Shown one piece after another: positions 1-8,442 of a stretch of 32,769 nt of DNA; the first letter of the stretch is position 1; every line of letters starts with the position of its first letter. The notes beneath the pieces were generated by a model. The model was not told the origin of the DNA. It saw only the letters and a program-made list of their open reading frames with translations, and made no database searches. The DNA is from Hydrogenophaga sp. A37 (GTDB lineage Bacteria; Pseudomonadota; Gammaproteobacteria; Burkholderiales; Burkholderiaceae_C). The position numbers and the translations under genes are program-made. Where the stretch lies: positions 1 through 32,769 of the forward strand of contig NZ_MUNZ01000125.1 of the NCBI RefSeq assembly GCF_002001205.1, read 5' to 3'.

Positions 1-71
1 AGGAACTCGCGCTTGCGCGTTCTCTTGGTCTTGCGCTCGAATCCGCTCTCGCTCAGGCTCATCTGTTTCAT
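1..71 (-). CDS. IS5-family transposase, N-terminal 23 residues only
   Basis: The reading frame begins MKQMSLSESGFERKTK and continues basic (RTRKREF) to the window edge. This is the characteristic N-terminus of DDE transposases of the IS5 group in proteobacteria, where a short Lys/Arg-rich start precedes the conserved 'FL.EM..VVPW' segment. That segment would follow just outside the window. The start is the first of two nearby ATGs; the second is at residue 4. The catalytic DDE core cannot be seen, so whether the element is intact is unknown. Confidence 0.7.
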   Translation of the reverse strand, partial: MKQMSLSESGFERKTKRTRKREF

Positions 72-124
72 AACGTCAATCTCGCACATCCCGTGCCAGT
101 GGCGACGGTTCTGCAGACGTTCCC
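1..124 (-). mobile_element. Left end of an IS5-family insertion sequence (runs off the window)
   Basis: Read on the reverse strand, a GGGAACGTCTGCAG-like end near position 124 lies about 53 bp upstream of a transposase start codon, which is the layout of IS5-family elements. The adjoining host sequence reads CTAG, matching the CTAR-type target preferred by IS5-group elements. The other end and the second target-duplication copy lie outside the window. The exact boundary (122-125) and the terminal inverted repeat are inferred from one end only. Confidence 0.65.
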
Positions 125-469
125 TAGATACTGTCGTTCAATATCAGCAACAGAAACCAACGATTGAGCCGCCAGCAGAAAGATCGGCAACGGATCAAAA
201 AGTGCAACACCGAGCGACAGCGGAAAAGAGAAAGCCGTGGTGGACAACCACCCCTTTTCATCACCAGCAAGAAATTGCACCCATGCCAAGTGCATCAGAG
301 ACAGATCACCCCATATCCAGCCTGTATTGTCCACATCCAGAACCGGGGCTCCGAGAAGATAAACAGCAAAGCCTGCGGAAAGCAGCACAGATCCAGCCAA
401 TGACAGGATGACTCTTGTGCCCCATGATGAATTTTCTGCGGTCAGGGCAAATTTCGGCACACCAAACAT
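68..469 (-). pseudogene. Small membrane protein gene, 3' end replaced by the IS5 insertion
   Basis: An open frame of 133 codons with hydrophobic stretches at about residues 18-42 (RVILSLAGSVLLSAGFAVYL) and 78-106 (SFPLSLGVALFDPLPIFLL) suggests a small inner-membrane protein. I do not recognise the family. From about residue 115 (after IERQYL) the codons lie inside the IS end, so the last 18 residues are encoded by the element and the native C-terminus is lost. Base composition is clearly less GC-rich than in the neighbouring metabolic genes, which hints at acquired DNA. It could still be translated as a chimeric protein, but a truncated remnant is the simplest reading. Confidence 0.5.
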
Positions 470-471
470 AA

Positions 472-858
472 AATAATTCCATTCAGGAAATTTCCACGAT
501 CATTCACCCGTAGCCGACAGCCAACGAAGCGGTGATCACAAGGGCAGTACCGCCACCTCTTCGGTACCCCGACAATCAATTGCTACGAAATGAAAAGCAT
601 TGAATCAATCCAGCAGATCCGGGCCTGCTCAGAGCAATTAAAATCAGACACCAACCTGTTGGCCAGACCGGTCCGCAGGCCAACGCCTTCCGGATGCTAT
701 TGAAGGGAGATGATGCCCGGTTCACAATTTATTGGGCATTTGCACGCGCACTCTGATTCATTTCTGCCGAATTAGTGTACATCGGGCAGTCAAGGGGCTG
801 GCCAAACAACAACCGCAGGTGCAGCTTCGCCTGCCACGTCCGGACGACCACCGCTACA
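472..858. other. AT-richer intergenic stretch without a convincing gene
   Basis: About 390 bp of lower GC than the rest of the window. It holds one very short frame on the forward strand (590-703, 37 codons, starting MKSIESIQQIRACSEQ) with no recognisable family, probably chance or a remnant. It also holds an inverted pair ATGCCC/GGGCAT (713-718 and 734-739) around an AT-rich loop. No RNA gene or second insertion sequence is visible. Together with the truncated membrane gene it looks like the eroded edge of an acquired segment. Confidence 0.4.
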
Positions 859-885
859 CTCGCTATTCCATTTTTGGATAACGAG
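859..885 (+). promoter_or_regulatory. ModE-like operator in front of modA
   Basis: An inverted repeat with half-sites CTCGCTAT and ATAACGAG (7 of 8 bases symmetric) separated by 11 bp. The established ModE site is CGnTAT-N12-ATAACG, so sequence and spacing fit with one base less. A TACACT hexamer (855-860) overlaps the left half-site and may be the -10 element, so bound regulator would block initiation when molybdate is plentiful. The modA start codon is 37 bp downstream, behind a GAGG ribosome-binding site. No -35 element is clear. Confidence 0.55.
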
Positions 886-922
886 CCGCCGAGGCCGTGC
901 CCCACACCGATACGAGGTCACC

Positions 923-1678
923 ATGCCCCTGCCAATCCGCCATCTCACCGCCATACTCTTCGCCGCGCTCGCCCACACCACAACCCACGCCGCCGAAGCC
1001 CAGATCGCCGTCGCCGCCAACTTCGCCGAGCCCATCAAGGCCATCGCCGCCGTGCTGGAAAAGACCACGGGCCACACGCTGAAGGTTTCCACCGGTGCCT
1101 CCGGCGCGTTCTACACGCAGATCAAAAACGGCGCGCCGTTTGATGTGTTCCTCTCTGCCGACAACGAACGGCCTGAGATGCTTGAGAAAGACGGCCTCAC
1201 GCAGCCCGGCACCCGCTTCACCTACGCCACCGGCCAGCTGGTGCTGTGGTCGGTCAAGGCGGGCCGGGTGGACGCGAAAGGCGAGGTGCTGAAGGCGGCC
1301 GACCTGGGCAAGGTGGCTTACGCCAACCCCAAGACCGCCCCCTACGGCGCGGCGGCGGTGCAGGTGATAGGACGACTGGGCCTGGGTGCGGCGCTCGCGC
1401 CGAAGCTGGTGCAAGGCGAGAGCATCGGCCAGACCTTCGGTTTTGTGAAGACCGGCAACGCCGATGTGGGCTTTGTGGCGATGTCGCAGGTGTTGGTGGG
1501 TGGGCGCATGAAGGAGGGCTCGATGTGGGTGGTGCCGCCGGCGCTGCACGACCCGATCCGCCAGGACGCGGTGGTGCTCAAGCGCGGCGAAAACAACGAG
1601 GCGGCGCAAGCCCTCATCAAGCTGCTGCAGAGCCCGAACATCAAGGAGCTGATCCGCTCCTATGGCTACGGGGTTTGA
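923..1678 (+). CDS. modA: Molybdate ABC transporter substrate-binding protein ModA
   Basis: A 251-residue periplasmic solute-binding protein that captures molybdate (and probably tungstate) for the ModBC importer. A hydrophobic signal peptide ([10 protein letters not shown]) ends at about residue 23 (THA-AEA). The mature start IAVAANF followed by the [11 protein letters not shown] and [13 protein letters not shown] segments is diagnostic of the ModA family, and the length is usual. The GAGGT ribosome-binding site lies 7-8 nt before the ATG. It is first in an operon with the fused modBC gene, whose start overlaps its 3' end by 17 bp, so translation is probably coupled. A ModE-like operator upstream suggests repression by intracellular molybdate. 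Confidence 0.93.
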   Translation: MPLPIRHLTAILFAALAHTTTHAAEAQIAVAANFAEPIKAIAAVLEKTTGHTLKVSTGASGAFYTQIKNGAPFDVFLSADNERPEMLEKDGLTQPGTRFTYATGQLVLWSVKAGRVDAKGEVLKAADLGKVAYANPKTAPYGAAAVQVIGRLGLGAALAPKLVQGESIGQTFGFVKTGNADVGFVAMSQVLVGGRMKEGSMWVVPPALHDPIRQDAVVLKRGENNEAAQALIKLLQSPNIKELIRSYGYGV

Positions 1679-3536
1679 GGCTGTGCTGCTGACCCCGAGC
1701 GATCTCCAGGCGATCTGGCTGACCCTTCAGGTCGCCGGGCTGACCACGCTGATTTTGTTGTTGCTGGGCACGCCGCTGGCCTGGTGGCTGGCGCGTTCGA
1801 GGCGATGGTGGGTGAAGCCGGTGGGGGCGCTGGTGGCGCTGCCACTGGTGTTGCCGCCGTCGGTGCTGGGCTTTTATTTGCTGGTCACGCTGGGGCCGCA
1901 AGGGCCGCTGGGCCAGGCAATGCTGGCGCTGGGCCTGCCCACCCTGCCCTTCACGTTTGCCGGGCTGGTGGTGGGCTCGGTGTTGTATTCGCTGCCGTTC
2001 ATGGTGCAGCCGGTGCTGAACAGCATGCAGGCGCTGGGTGAGCGGCCGCTGGAGGCAGCGGCCAGCCTGCGCGCCTCGCCGCTGGACACGTTTTTCAACG
2101 TGGTGCTGCCGCTGTGCAAGCCCGGCCTGATCACCGGCACCATCATGAGTTTTGCCCACACGGTGGGCGAGTTTGGCGTGGTGCTGATGGTGGGCGGCAA
2201 CATCCCGGGCGTGACGCGCGTGGTGTCGGTGCAGATCTTCGACCACGTGGAGGCGCTCGAATACGCCGACGCGCACCGCCTCGCCGCCGTGATGCTGGGC
2301 TTTGCCTTTGTGGTGCTGCTGGCGCTGCAGCTCTACAACGGGCGGGCGCTCTGGCTCTGCGAACGGGGGGCGCGCATGAGCGCAGCGCCGGGCCGTTCCC
2401 AAGCCAGCTCGCACCGGAGCCCGCAGGGCGAAGGTGGTCCAGTAAGCGGGGATGCCCTGCAACTCACAGCCCACCTGCAGCGCCCCGGCTTCACGCTGAA
2501 CGTGAGCCTGCAGCTGCCCGCCCACGGCATCACCGTGCTCTTCGGCCCCTCGGGCAGCGGCAAGACGAGCTGCCTGCGCGTACTCGCCGGGCTGGAGCCC
2601 TCGGCCCGGGCCCGCGTGGTGGTGGGCGGCCAGGTGTGGCAAGACAGCGAGCGCGGCCTCTTCGTGCCTGTGCACCGCCGGGCCGTGGGCTATGTGTTTC
2701 AGGAGGCGAGCCTGTTCGGGCACCTCACGGTCGAGGGCAACCTGCGTTTCGGCTTTGACCGCACGCCCGCGGCCGAGCGCCGCCACGGCTGGGACCACGG
2801 CCTGGATCTGCTGGGCATCCACCACCTACTGAGCCGCCGGCCCCACGAGCTCTCAGGCGGCGAGCGCCAGCGTGTGGCCATCGCCCGCGCCCTGGCCGCG
2901 AGCCCGCGCGTGCTGCTGATGGACGAGCCGCTGGCCGCGCTGGATGCGGCGCGCAAGGCCGAAATACTGCCGTGGCTGGAGCAACTGCACGAGGCGCTGG
3001 ACTTGCCGGTGGTGTATGTGACGCACTCGGTGGACGAGGTGGCGCGGCTGGCCGACCACGTGGTGCTGCTGGAGCAGGGCCAGGTGTTGGCGCAGGGGCC
3101 GGTGATCGAGCTGATGACCCGCGCCGACCTGCCGCTGGCGCACGGCGACAGCGCGGGCGCGCTGGTGGAGGCCGTCACCTGCGGGCTGCACAGCGAGAGC
3201 GGTTTGTGTGAGCTGCGCTTTGACGGCGGTACGCTACTGCTGCCGCAGACGCGGGCCACGCCGCTGCCCGAGTGCACGCCGGTGCGCGTGCGCATCCAGG
3301 CGCGTGACGTGAGCATCTCGCGGGTGTTGCCCGAGCAGACCAGCGTGCTCAACATCCTGCCTGCCACGGTGACCGAGGTGAGCGAAGACGGCCCGGGCCA
3401 GGTGCTGGTGGGGCTGCACCTGGGGCAAGGCACGCGCCTGCTCTCGCGCATCAGCCGGCTCTCTTGCGAGCGGCTGGGCATCGCGCCCGGCCTGGCGGTC
3501 TATGCGCAGATCAAGGGCGTGGCGATGGTGCGTTAA
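1662..3536 (+). CDS. modBC: Molybdate ABC transporter, permease ModB fused to ATPase ModC
   Basis: One 624-residue frame contains both remaining subunits of the importer. Residues 1-235 are a ModB-type permease: several membrane segments and the cytoplasmic EAA loop at 131-156 ([20 protein letters not shown]). Residues 264-624 are a ModC-type ATPase: Walker A GPSGSGKT (295-302), signature LSGGE (397-401), Walker B VLLMDEP (417-423), the switch His in VTHS, and a C-terminal TOBE/Mop oxyanion-binding domain from about 557. The linker (about 236-263) is polar and poorly conserved in character. In Escherichia coli the two are separate genes. An internal ATG at 2376 behind a GGGGGG run could also give free ModC. 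The stop codon overlaps the convergent dehydrogenase gene by 4 bp. Confidence 0.9.
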   Translation: MATGFEAVLLTPSDLQAIWLTLQVAGLTTLILLLLGTPLAWWLARSRRWWVKPVGALVALPLVLPPSVLGFYLLVTLGPQGPLGQAMLALGLPTLPFTFAGLVVGSVLYSLPFMVQPVLNSMQALGERPLEAAASLRASPLDTFFNVVLPLCKPGLITGTIMSFAHTVGEFGVVLMVGGNIPGVTRVVSVQIFDHVEALEYADAHRLAAVMLGFAFVVLLALQLYNGRALWLCERGARMSAAPGRSQASSHRSPQGEGGPVSGDALQLTAHLQRPGFTLNVSLQLPAHGITVLFGPSGSGKTSCLRVLAGLEPSARARVVVGGQVWQDSERGLFVPVHRRAVGYVFQEASLFGHLTVEGNLRFGFDRTPAAERRHGWDHGLDLLGIHHLLSRRPHELSGGERQRVAIARALAASPRVLLMDEPLAALDAARKAEILPWLEQLHEALDLPVVYVTHSVDEVARLADHVVLLEQGQVLAQGPVIELMTRADLPLAHGDSAGALVEAVTCGLHSESGLCELRFDGGTLLLPQTRATPLPECTPVRVRIQARDVSISRVLPEQTSVLNILPATVTEVSEDGPGQVLVGLHLGQGTRLLSRISRLSCERLGIAPGLAVYAQIKGVAMVR

Positions 3537-4798
3537 AACCGGTCGGGCCGGAAGGGTTCGAGCGGAATCGACGGTGCTTGCCCCGACAGCAACTCGGCCA
3601 CCAGCTGCCCGGTGGCGCCGCTTTGCGTCAGGCCCAGGTGCCCGTGCCCGAACGCATACACCACCTGCCGGCTCGCCCTGGCGTGCCCGATGACGGGCAG
3701 CGAGTCGGGCAGCGAGGGGCGGTAGCCCATCCACTGCGTGCCGCCCTCGGTTTGCAGCCCCGGCAGCAGGCGCGAGGCCTTCTCCAGCATGTGGGCCGAC
3801 CGTTTGAAGTTGGGCGGCAGCTTGAGCCCGCCCAGTTCCACCGCTCCACCGACCCGGATGCCGGTCGACAGCGGCGTGACCACAAAACCGTGGGCGCCAA
3901 AAATGATCTGGCGCTGGAGGTCGAACGCCCCGGGCGGCAGCGTGGTGTTGTAGCCGCGCTCGGTGTCCAGCGGGATGGCATCGCCCAACTGGGCCGCCAG
4001 ATGGCGCGACCACGCGCCGGTGGCGATCACCGCCTGCTTGGCACGCACGGCCTCGCCCTGAGCGAGCTGCAGTTTCACACCACCCTCGCGCACGGCGATA
4101 GACCGCACCTCCCCCTGGCACCAGGCGGCGCCCGTCTGCATCACATGGCGCCCCAGCGCCGAAGCCACCTCGAACGGGTCGCTCACAGTTTCCCAGTGCG
4201 GCACGAAGGTGCCCGCAATGATGGAGCTGGCGAGGCCCGGTTGCAGCGCCCGAAGCCGCTCGCCCTTCACATGCTCGAAGGCGATGCCCGCTTCGGCGCG
4301 CAGCTGCCAGCCCGCGAGGCTGGAGCGGAACTCGGCATCACTTTCATAGACCTGCAAGGAGCCGTCCTGGCGGATCATGTGCGATGCCTTCGCGCGCGCC
4401 AGCATGGCGTGAAACGCGGGCGCGGCCAGCTGCATCAGCTGCGTCTGCGCCTGCAGGCTCGCCCGGTAGGCCGACGGCCGGCTGGCCAGGCCGAAGCGCA
4501 GCAGCCAGGGCAGCATCTGCAGCGCGTAGCCCGGGCGGATGGCCAAGGGCCCCAGCGGGTCGAGCAACCAGCGCGGTGCCTGCCGCAGGATGCGCGGCGA
4601 GGCCAGGGGCAGGATGTCGGAAAAGGCCAGCGCACCGGCGTTCTGGGCGCTGGTTTCGAGGGCAATGCCTTTGCGGTCGATCAGCAGCACCGAGCGGCCC
4701 TGGGCCACCAGGTGCATCGCCACCGAGAGGCCGATGATGCCGGCGCCCACCACCGCCACATCGGCGCTGGCGGGCTCGGTTTGAGGGGCAGATGTCAT
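3533..4798 (-). CDS. FAD-dependent D-hydroxyproline dehydrogenase (DadA-like)
   Basis: A 421-residue flavoprotein of the DAO/DadA family. The FAD-binding Rossmann motif [10 protein letters not shown] lies at 16-25, with the acidic residue Asp41 ending the second strand (LLID). The C-terminal [17 protein letters not shown] segment is typical of D-amino-acid dehydrogenases. By context it should oxidise cis-4-hydroxy-D-proline, the product of the neighbouring epimerase, to 1-pyrroline-4-hydroxy-2-carboxylate, passing electrons to the respiratory chain. It is the last gene of a three-gene operon, 6 bp behind the epimerase. From sequence alone a general D-amino-acid dehydrogenase cannot be excluded; the substrate call rests on the operon. 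Confidence 0.82.
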   Translation of the reverse strand: MTSAPQTEPASADVAVVGAGIIGLSVAMHLVAQGRSVLLIDRKGIALETSAQNAGALAFSDILPLASPRILRQAPRWLLDPLGPLAIRPGYALQMLPWLLRFGLASRPSAYRASLQAQTQLMQLAAPAFHAMLARAKASHMIRQDGSLQVYESDAEFRSSLAGWQLRAEAGIAFEHVKGERLRALQPGLASSIIAGTFVPHWETVSDPFEVASALGRHVMQTGAAWCQGEVRSIAVREGGVKLQLAQGEAVRAKQAVIATGAWSRHLAAQLGDAIPLDTERGYNTTLPPGAFDLQRQIIFGAHGFVVTPLSTGIRVGGAVELGGLKLPPNFKRSAHMLEKASRLLPGLQTEGGTQWMGYRPSLPDSLPVIGHARASRQVVYAFGHGHLGLTQSGATGQLVAELLSGQAPSIPLEPFRPDRF

Positions 4799-4804
4799 GC
4801 GTTG

Positions 4805-5785
4805 TCAGGCCATTGCCGCGCGGAACGCCGCCGGCAGCAAGGGGTCGGCCGGGTCGGCGATCAGCCGCGCTTCGGCGGTGACGTAGGCGCGCCCGGTGAT
4901 GCTGGGGATGACGCCGTGTTCCGTGGGCTGGTAGCTGGCCTCGAAGCGACTGCCGATCACGCTTTCCTGCACCCAGGTGTCGCCCGGTTGCAGCCTGCCG
5001 GCGGCGGCCAGGCAGGCCAGCTTAGCGCTGGTGCCGGTGCCGCAAGGGGAGCGGTCGTAGGCGCCGCCGGGGCACAGCACGAAGTTGCGGCTGTGCGCGT
5101 CGGCGGCCACCGCGGGGCCGAAGAACTCGATGTGGTCGATCTCGGCACCATCACGCCCAGTGATGCCGTCGCGCACCAGCGTCACCTTGACGGCCTCGGC
5201 CTGGCGGGTGAGTTCGCCCACGTTCTGCAGCGTCAGCTCGCAGGGCGTGCTGTGGCACAAAAAGAACCAGTTGCCGCCCCAGGCCACGTCGCCCACCACG
5301 CGGCCCAGGCCGGGCACGTCGATCTCGACCTCGCGCCGGAAGACCTGGCTCTCGACGTTCTGGATCGTCACTTCGTTGGCGGACCGGAGGTCCACGCTCA
5401 CCACGCCGACCGGTGTTTCGAAGCGGTGCACGCCCGGGCCGATGCGACCCATGTGGGCGAGCGTGACGGCGGCGCCGATGGTGCCGTGGCCACACATGCC
5501 GATGTAGCCGGTGTTGTTGAAGAAGATCAGGCCGGCGGCGCAGCTGCTGTCCACCGGTTCACACAACAGGGCGCCGACCACCGCGTCGTAGCCGCGCGGC
5601 TCGTTGGCGGCCAGCACGCGGTAGTGGTCGAAGTCGCGGGCAAAAAGGGCTTTGCGCTCGATCAAGGAACCATTGCCCAGCGGAGGCCCACCGGCCACCA
5701 CCAGCCGCGTGGGCTCGCCCTCGGTGTGGGAGTCGATGACCTGCATCTCGATGCGCGTCATGTTCGGTGCCATCTTCGGTGTCAT
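4805..5785 (-). CDS. 4-hydroxyproline 2-epimerase
   Basis: A proline-racemase-superfamily enzyme of 326 residues that interconverts trans-4-hydroxy-L-proline and cis-4-hydroxy-D-proline. The N-terminal IDSHTEGEPTRLVV motif is present. The two catalytic cysteines are Cys98 (GMCGHGTIG) and Cys248 (SPCGTGTSAK). A second-position Cys, rather than Thr or Ser, separates epimerases from trans-3-hydroxyproline dehydratases in this family. Several in-frame Met codons crowd the N-terminus (1, 5, 9, 14); Met9 (MTRIEMQVID) would give the usual family start. It is the middle gene of the operon, only 2 bp after the deaminase stop codon, so it is surely co-transcribed. Confidence 0.9.
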   Translation of the reverse strand: MTPKMAPNMTRIEMQVIDSHTEGEPTRLVVAGGPPLGNGSLIERKALFARDFDHYRVLAANEPRGYDAVVGALLCEPVDSSCAAGLIFFNNTGYIGMCGHGTIGAAVTLAHMGRIGPGVHRFETPVGVVSVDLRSANEVTIQNVESQVFRREVEIDVPGLGRVVGDVAWGGNWFFLCHSTPCELTLQNVGELTRQAEAVKVTLVRDGITGRDGAEIDHIEFFGPAVAADAHSRNFVLCPGGAYDRSPCGTGTSAKLACLAAAGRLQPGDTWVQESVIGSRFEASYQPTEHGVIPSITGRAYVTAEARLIADPADPLLPAAFRAAMA

Positions 5786-5787
5786 GT

Positions 5788-6726
5788 TCAGGCCCTCCCT
5801 GGCCAGCTGGCGTACCAGCGTTTGAAGAGTTCGAACTGGCCCGTGGCGTAGTTCTTCTGGCTGTCCGACAGCGCATCGCTGGGGTTGAAATGCAGGGCAT
5901 ATTCCGCGTGGCCCTGCAGCACCATGAGGTGCTTGAAGTACAGCACCAGGTCCACGCCTTCGTCAAAAGACGACAGCACCGCCAGCGCCGCCTCCAGCTC
6001 AAGCGCCTGTTGGCGGGCCAGCACGTCGCCGCTGGCCGCCTGCTCGCAAAGGGCCACCAGTTGCAGCACTTCCTTGGGCAGCACGTTGCCGATGCCGGTG
6101 ATGGCGCCCTTCGCGCCGCAGTTGACGAAGCCGTGGAACACCTGCGTGTCCACACCGACCATCAGCGTCACGCCCGCATCGCGCGAGGTGATGTGCTCCG
6201 CCGCGTAACGCAACGAAGCCGCGCCGCCGAACTCTTTGAAGCCGATCAGGTGGGGGAAGCGCGAGCGCAGCTCAAAGAACAGGTCGGCCTTGGTTTCGTA
6301 GCCGTAGTAGGGGCTGTTGTAGATCACGCTGGGCAGGTCGACCGCAGCGGTGAGGATGTCGGCAAAGTGGGCGCGCTGGGCCGCCGCCGAGTTGCCGCGC
6401 GACAGCACGCGGGGAATGATCATGAGCCCCTTGGCGCCGCAGGCCTTGGCGTGGGCGGCCAGCGCGCTGGCGCGGGCCGTGTTCTGCGCCCCGGTGCCCA
6501 CGATCACGGGCAGGCCGGCGTTGGTCAGGCGCTCGACGCCTTGCATGCGCTGCTCGTCGCTCAGCAAGGGCCAGTCGCCCATGGAACCGCAGTACACCAG
6601 GGCCGACATGCCGGCGCCAATGAGGTCGCGGCCGGTCTGGACCAGGGCGTCGAAATCCGGTTGCCGGTCGGGCGTGCAAGGGGTCATCAAGGCGGGGATG
6701 GTGCCGCTGAAAATGCTGCTGCTCAT
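5788..6726 (-). CDS. 1-pyrroline-4-hydroxy-2-carboxylate deaminase (DapA/NAL family)
   Basis: A 312-residue class I aldolase-fold protein of the dihydrodipicolinate synthase / N-acetylneuraminate lyase family. The Schiff-base lysine is Lys164 (IGFKEFGG) and the catalytic tyrosine is Tyr136 (VIYNSPYYGYET). In hydroxyproline operons this family member deaminates 1-pyrroline-4-hydroxy-2-carboxylate to 2-oxoglutarate semialdehyde, and the neighbours here support that role. It is the first gene of the operon, with GGAG about 10 nt before the ATG. The aldehyde dehydrogenase that completes the pathway to 2-oxoglutarate is not next to it and must be elsewhere. DapA itself is unlikely given the context. 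Confidence 0.85.
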   Translation of the reverse strand: MSSSIFSGTIPALMTPCTPDRQPDFDALVQTGRDLIGAGMSALVYCGSMGDWPLLSDEQRMQGVERLTNAGLPVIVGTGAQNTARASALAAHAKACGAKGLMIIPRVLSRGNSAAAQRAHFADILTAAVDLPSVIYNSPYYGYETKADLFFELRSRFPHLIGFKEFGGAASLRYAAEHITSRDAGVTLMVGVDTQVFHGFVNCGAKGAITGIGNVLPKEVLQLVALCEQAASGDVLARQQALELEAALAVLSSFDEGVDLVLYFKHLMVLQGHAEYALHFNPSDALSDSQKNYATGQFELFKRWYASWPGRA

Positions 6727-6796
6727 GGGTGGTTGCTCCGTTCAAGTGACTGTTAAGCTGCCGGCAGTCTCGCAGTTTGGGCGCGCCATGTCTTGT

Positions 6797-6820
6797 CGGA
6801 AAGTGGGGCGCCGACTGGGG
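6797..6820. promoter_or_regulatory. Tandem 12-bp repeats between the hydroxyproline operon and its regulator
   Basis: CGGAAAGTGGGG is followed directly by CGCCGACTGGGG, which match at 8 of 12 positions. They lie in the shared region between the divergent deaminase and PAS-AraC genes. Direct repeats are the usual form of AraC-family operators, so this may be the regulator's site, but the similarity is modest and could be chance. Confidence 0.25.
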
Positions 6821-6850
6821 AAATTGCACAAACGGTCGGGCCTCAATGCC

Positions 6851-7594
6851 ATGGATGTTTCTCTGCCAGCGCCCCTGTCACCAGGGCTCCTGATCGACCA
6901 CGGGTTCTTCCGGGGCGACCTGCTGTTCGACCACGTGCCCGACACCGTGTTCTTCCTGAAGGACACGCAGGGGCGCTACACGGCGGTCAACCACACCCTG
7001 GTTCAGCGCTGCGGCTTCGAGCACAAGGCGGAACTGATCGGCCAGACGGCGGAACAGGTGTTCCCGCTCCCGCTGGGCTCCGGGTTTTCGCAACAGGACC
7101 AACGCGTCCTGCAAGGCGGCCCTCCGATCAATGCTCAGTTGGAGCTGCACCTGTACGGCAACCGGCAACCGGGCTGGTGCCTCACCTGGAAGGTGGCGGT
7201 CACCGACCCGCAAGGCCGCATCGTCGGGCTGGCCGGGTTGTCGCGCGACATCCAGCAGCCCATGGGTTCCACGAAGGAGGCGGCTGCGGTGTCGCGCGTC
7301 ATCGAGCACGTTGCGCAGCACCTGGACTCACCCCTGCCGCTGGAAGAGCTGGCCGCGCTGGCCGGCCTGTCGGTGTTTCAGCTGGACCAGCGCATTCGCG
7401 GCCTGTTTGGTGTGACGGCGGGGCAGTACGTGCTTCGGGCGCGCATCGAGCGGGCGTGCGACTTGTTGCGCCATTCGCGTGACCCGATCAGCGAAGTCGC
7501 TCTGACGTGTGGCTACGCCGACCAGGCATCGTTCACACGCCAGTTCCGCAAATCGGTGGGGCTCACGCCGTCAGCGTACAGAGCGATGAAGTGA
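6851..7594 (+). CDS. PAS-AraC family regulator of hydroxyproline catabolism
   Basis: With the chosen ATG the protein has 247 residues. A PAS sensor domain (about 22-134, VPDTVFFLKDTQGRYTAVN) is followed by an AraC-type double helix-turn-helix (about 147-245). The latter includes LEELAALAGLSVFQLDQ and the second-helix signature ISEVALTCGYADQASFTRQF. It is divergent from the hydroxyproline operon, so local activation in response to a pathway intermediate is likely; the ligand cannot be read from sequence. The next upstream in-frame ATG (6788) would add 21 basic residues overlapping the probable operator, so I prefer 6851, although its ribosome-binding site is weak. It ends 2 bp from the convergent tupA stop. 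Confidence 0.82.
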   Translation: MDVSLPAPLSPGLLIDHGFFRGDLLFDHVPDTVFFLKDTQGRYTAVNHTLVQRCGFEHKAELIGQTAEQVFPLPLGSGFSQQDQRVLQGGPPINAQLELHLYGNRQPGWCLTWKVAVTDPQGRIVGLAGLSRDIQQPMGSTKEAAAVSRVIEHVAQHLDSPLPLEELAALAGLSVFQLDQRIRGLFGVTAGQYVLRARIERACDLLRHSRDPISEVALTCGYADQASFTRQFRKSVGLTPSAYRAMK

Positions 7595-7596
7595 AG

Positions 7597-8442
7597 TCAG
7601 CGGGCGGCTGAGGCCGCGTTCGGGAAGAACAGCTGCTCGCCACCGATCTTGTAGTCGGCAATGACTTTCTGCCCAGCGGCGCCGGTCACCCAGTCGACGA
7701 ACTTCTGGCCGTCGGCGGTTTTCACCTGCGGGTGTTTGGCGGCGCTCACGAGCATCACGCCGTACTGGTTGAACAGGCGCTTGTCGCCTTCGACCAGCAC
7801 CACCATGTCGGCGCGGTTCTTGAAGTTGAGCCAGGTGCCGCGGTCGGCCAGCACGTAGGCGCCGCTGCTGGCGCCGATGTTGAGGGCGGGGCCCATGCCG
7901 CAACCGCATTCTTTGTAGCCCGAACCTTTGTTGGCGTCGGTGTCGGTCATCTTCCAGAAGCGCAGCTCGGCGGCGTGCGTGCCGCTCTTGTCGCCACGCG
8001 AGATGAAGGGCGCGTTGCCGGTGGCGACCTTCTTGAGCGCGGCCACGATGTCGTTGCCTTTGGTGGCGGCCGGGTCGGCCTTGGGGCCAATCAGCACGAA
8101 GTCGTTGTACATGACCTCCTGGCGCTTGGCAGCAAAGCCGTCGGCCACGAACTTCTCTTCGGCCACCTTGTCGTGCACGAACAGTACATCGGCATCGCCG
8201 CGGCGCGCCATGTCGATGGCCTGGCCGGTGCCCAGCGCCACGACCTTCACGTCGATGTTGGTGGCCTTCTTGAACTCGGGCAACAGGTAACCAAACAGGC
8301 CCGACTGTTCGGTGGACGTGGTGGACGCCACGACGATGCTGCTCTGCGCGAGCGCGGAGCTGCTGGCCAGAAGGCCAGCAGACACCATACCGGCGGCGAC
8401 CAGCAGTCGCACCATGGTGCGGCGGGGATGATTCAAATTCAT
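7597..8442 (-). CDS. tupA: Tungstate ABC transporter substrate-binding protein TupA
   Basis: A 281-residue periplasmic binding protein. The signal peptide is MVRLLVAAGMVSAGLLASSS, ending around ALA-QSS. The mature N-terminus IVVASTTSTEQSGLFGYLLP carries the TTS oxyanion-binding signature of TupA/WtpA-like proteins, and the ALGTGQAIDMARRGDADVL block is also typical of TupA. A strong ribosome-binding site (AAAGGAG) precedes the ATG. It is the last gene of the operon, with an ATGA overlap with tupC. TupA proteins prefer tungstate over molybdate, so this system complements modABC nearby. Tungstate preference is inferred from family; a molybdate role is possible. Confidence 0.9.
   Translation of the reverse strand: MNLNHPRRTMVRLLVAAGMVSAGLLASSSALAQSSIVVASTTSTEQSGLFGYLLPEFKKATNIDVKVVALGTGQAIDMARRGDADVLFVHDKVAEEKFVADGFAAKRQEVMYNDFVLIGPKADPAATKGNDIVAALKKVATGNAPFISRGDKSGTHAAELRFWKMTDTDANKGSGYKECGCGMGPALNIGASSGAYVLADRGTWLNFKNRADMVVLVEGDKRLFNQYGVMLVSAAKHPQVKTADGQKFVDWVTGAAGQKVIADYKIGGEQLFFPNAASAAR

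Noticed and set aside
590..703. 37-codon forward frame in the AT-richer stretch
   Set aside because: No ribosome-binding site, no family; too short to support as a gene.
1641..2825. Reverse frame of 394 codons opposite modBC
   Set aside because: Its composition (Gln/His/Arg repeats) is that of a shadow of the ModB/ModC coding frame.
3464..5851. Very long forward open frame (795 codons) over the hydroxyproline genes
   Set aside because: It is antisense to the dehydrogenase and epimerase genes, is His/Gln/Arg-rich without any motif, and is a typical shadow in GC-rich DNA.
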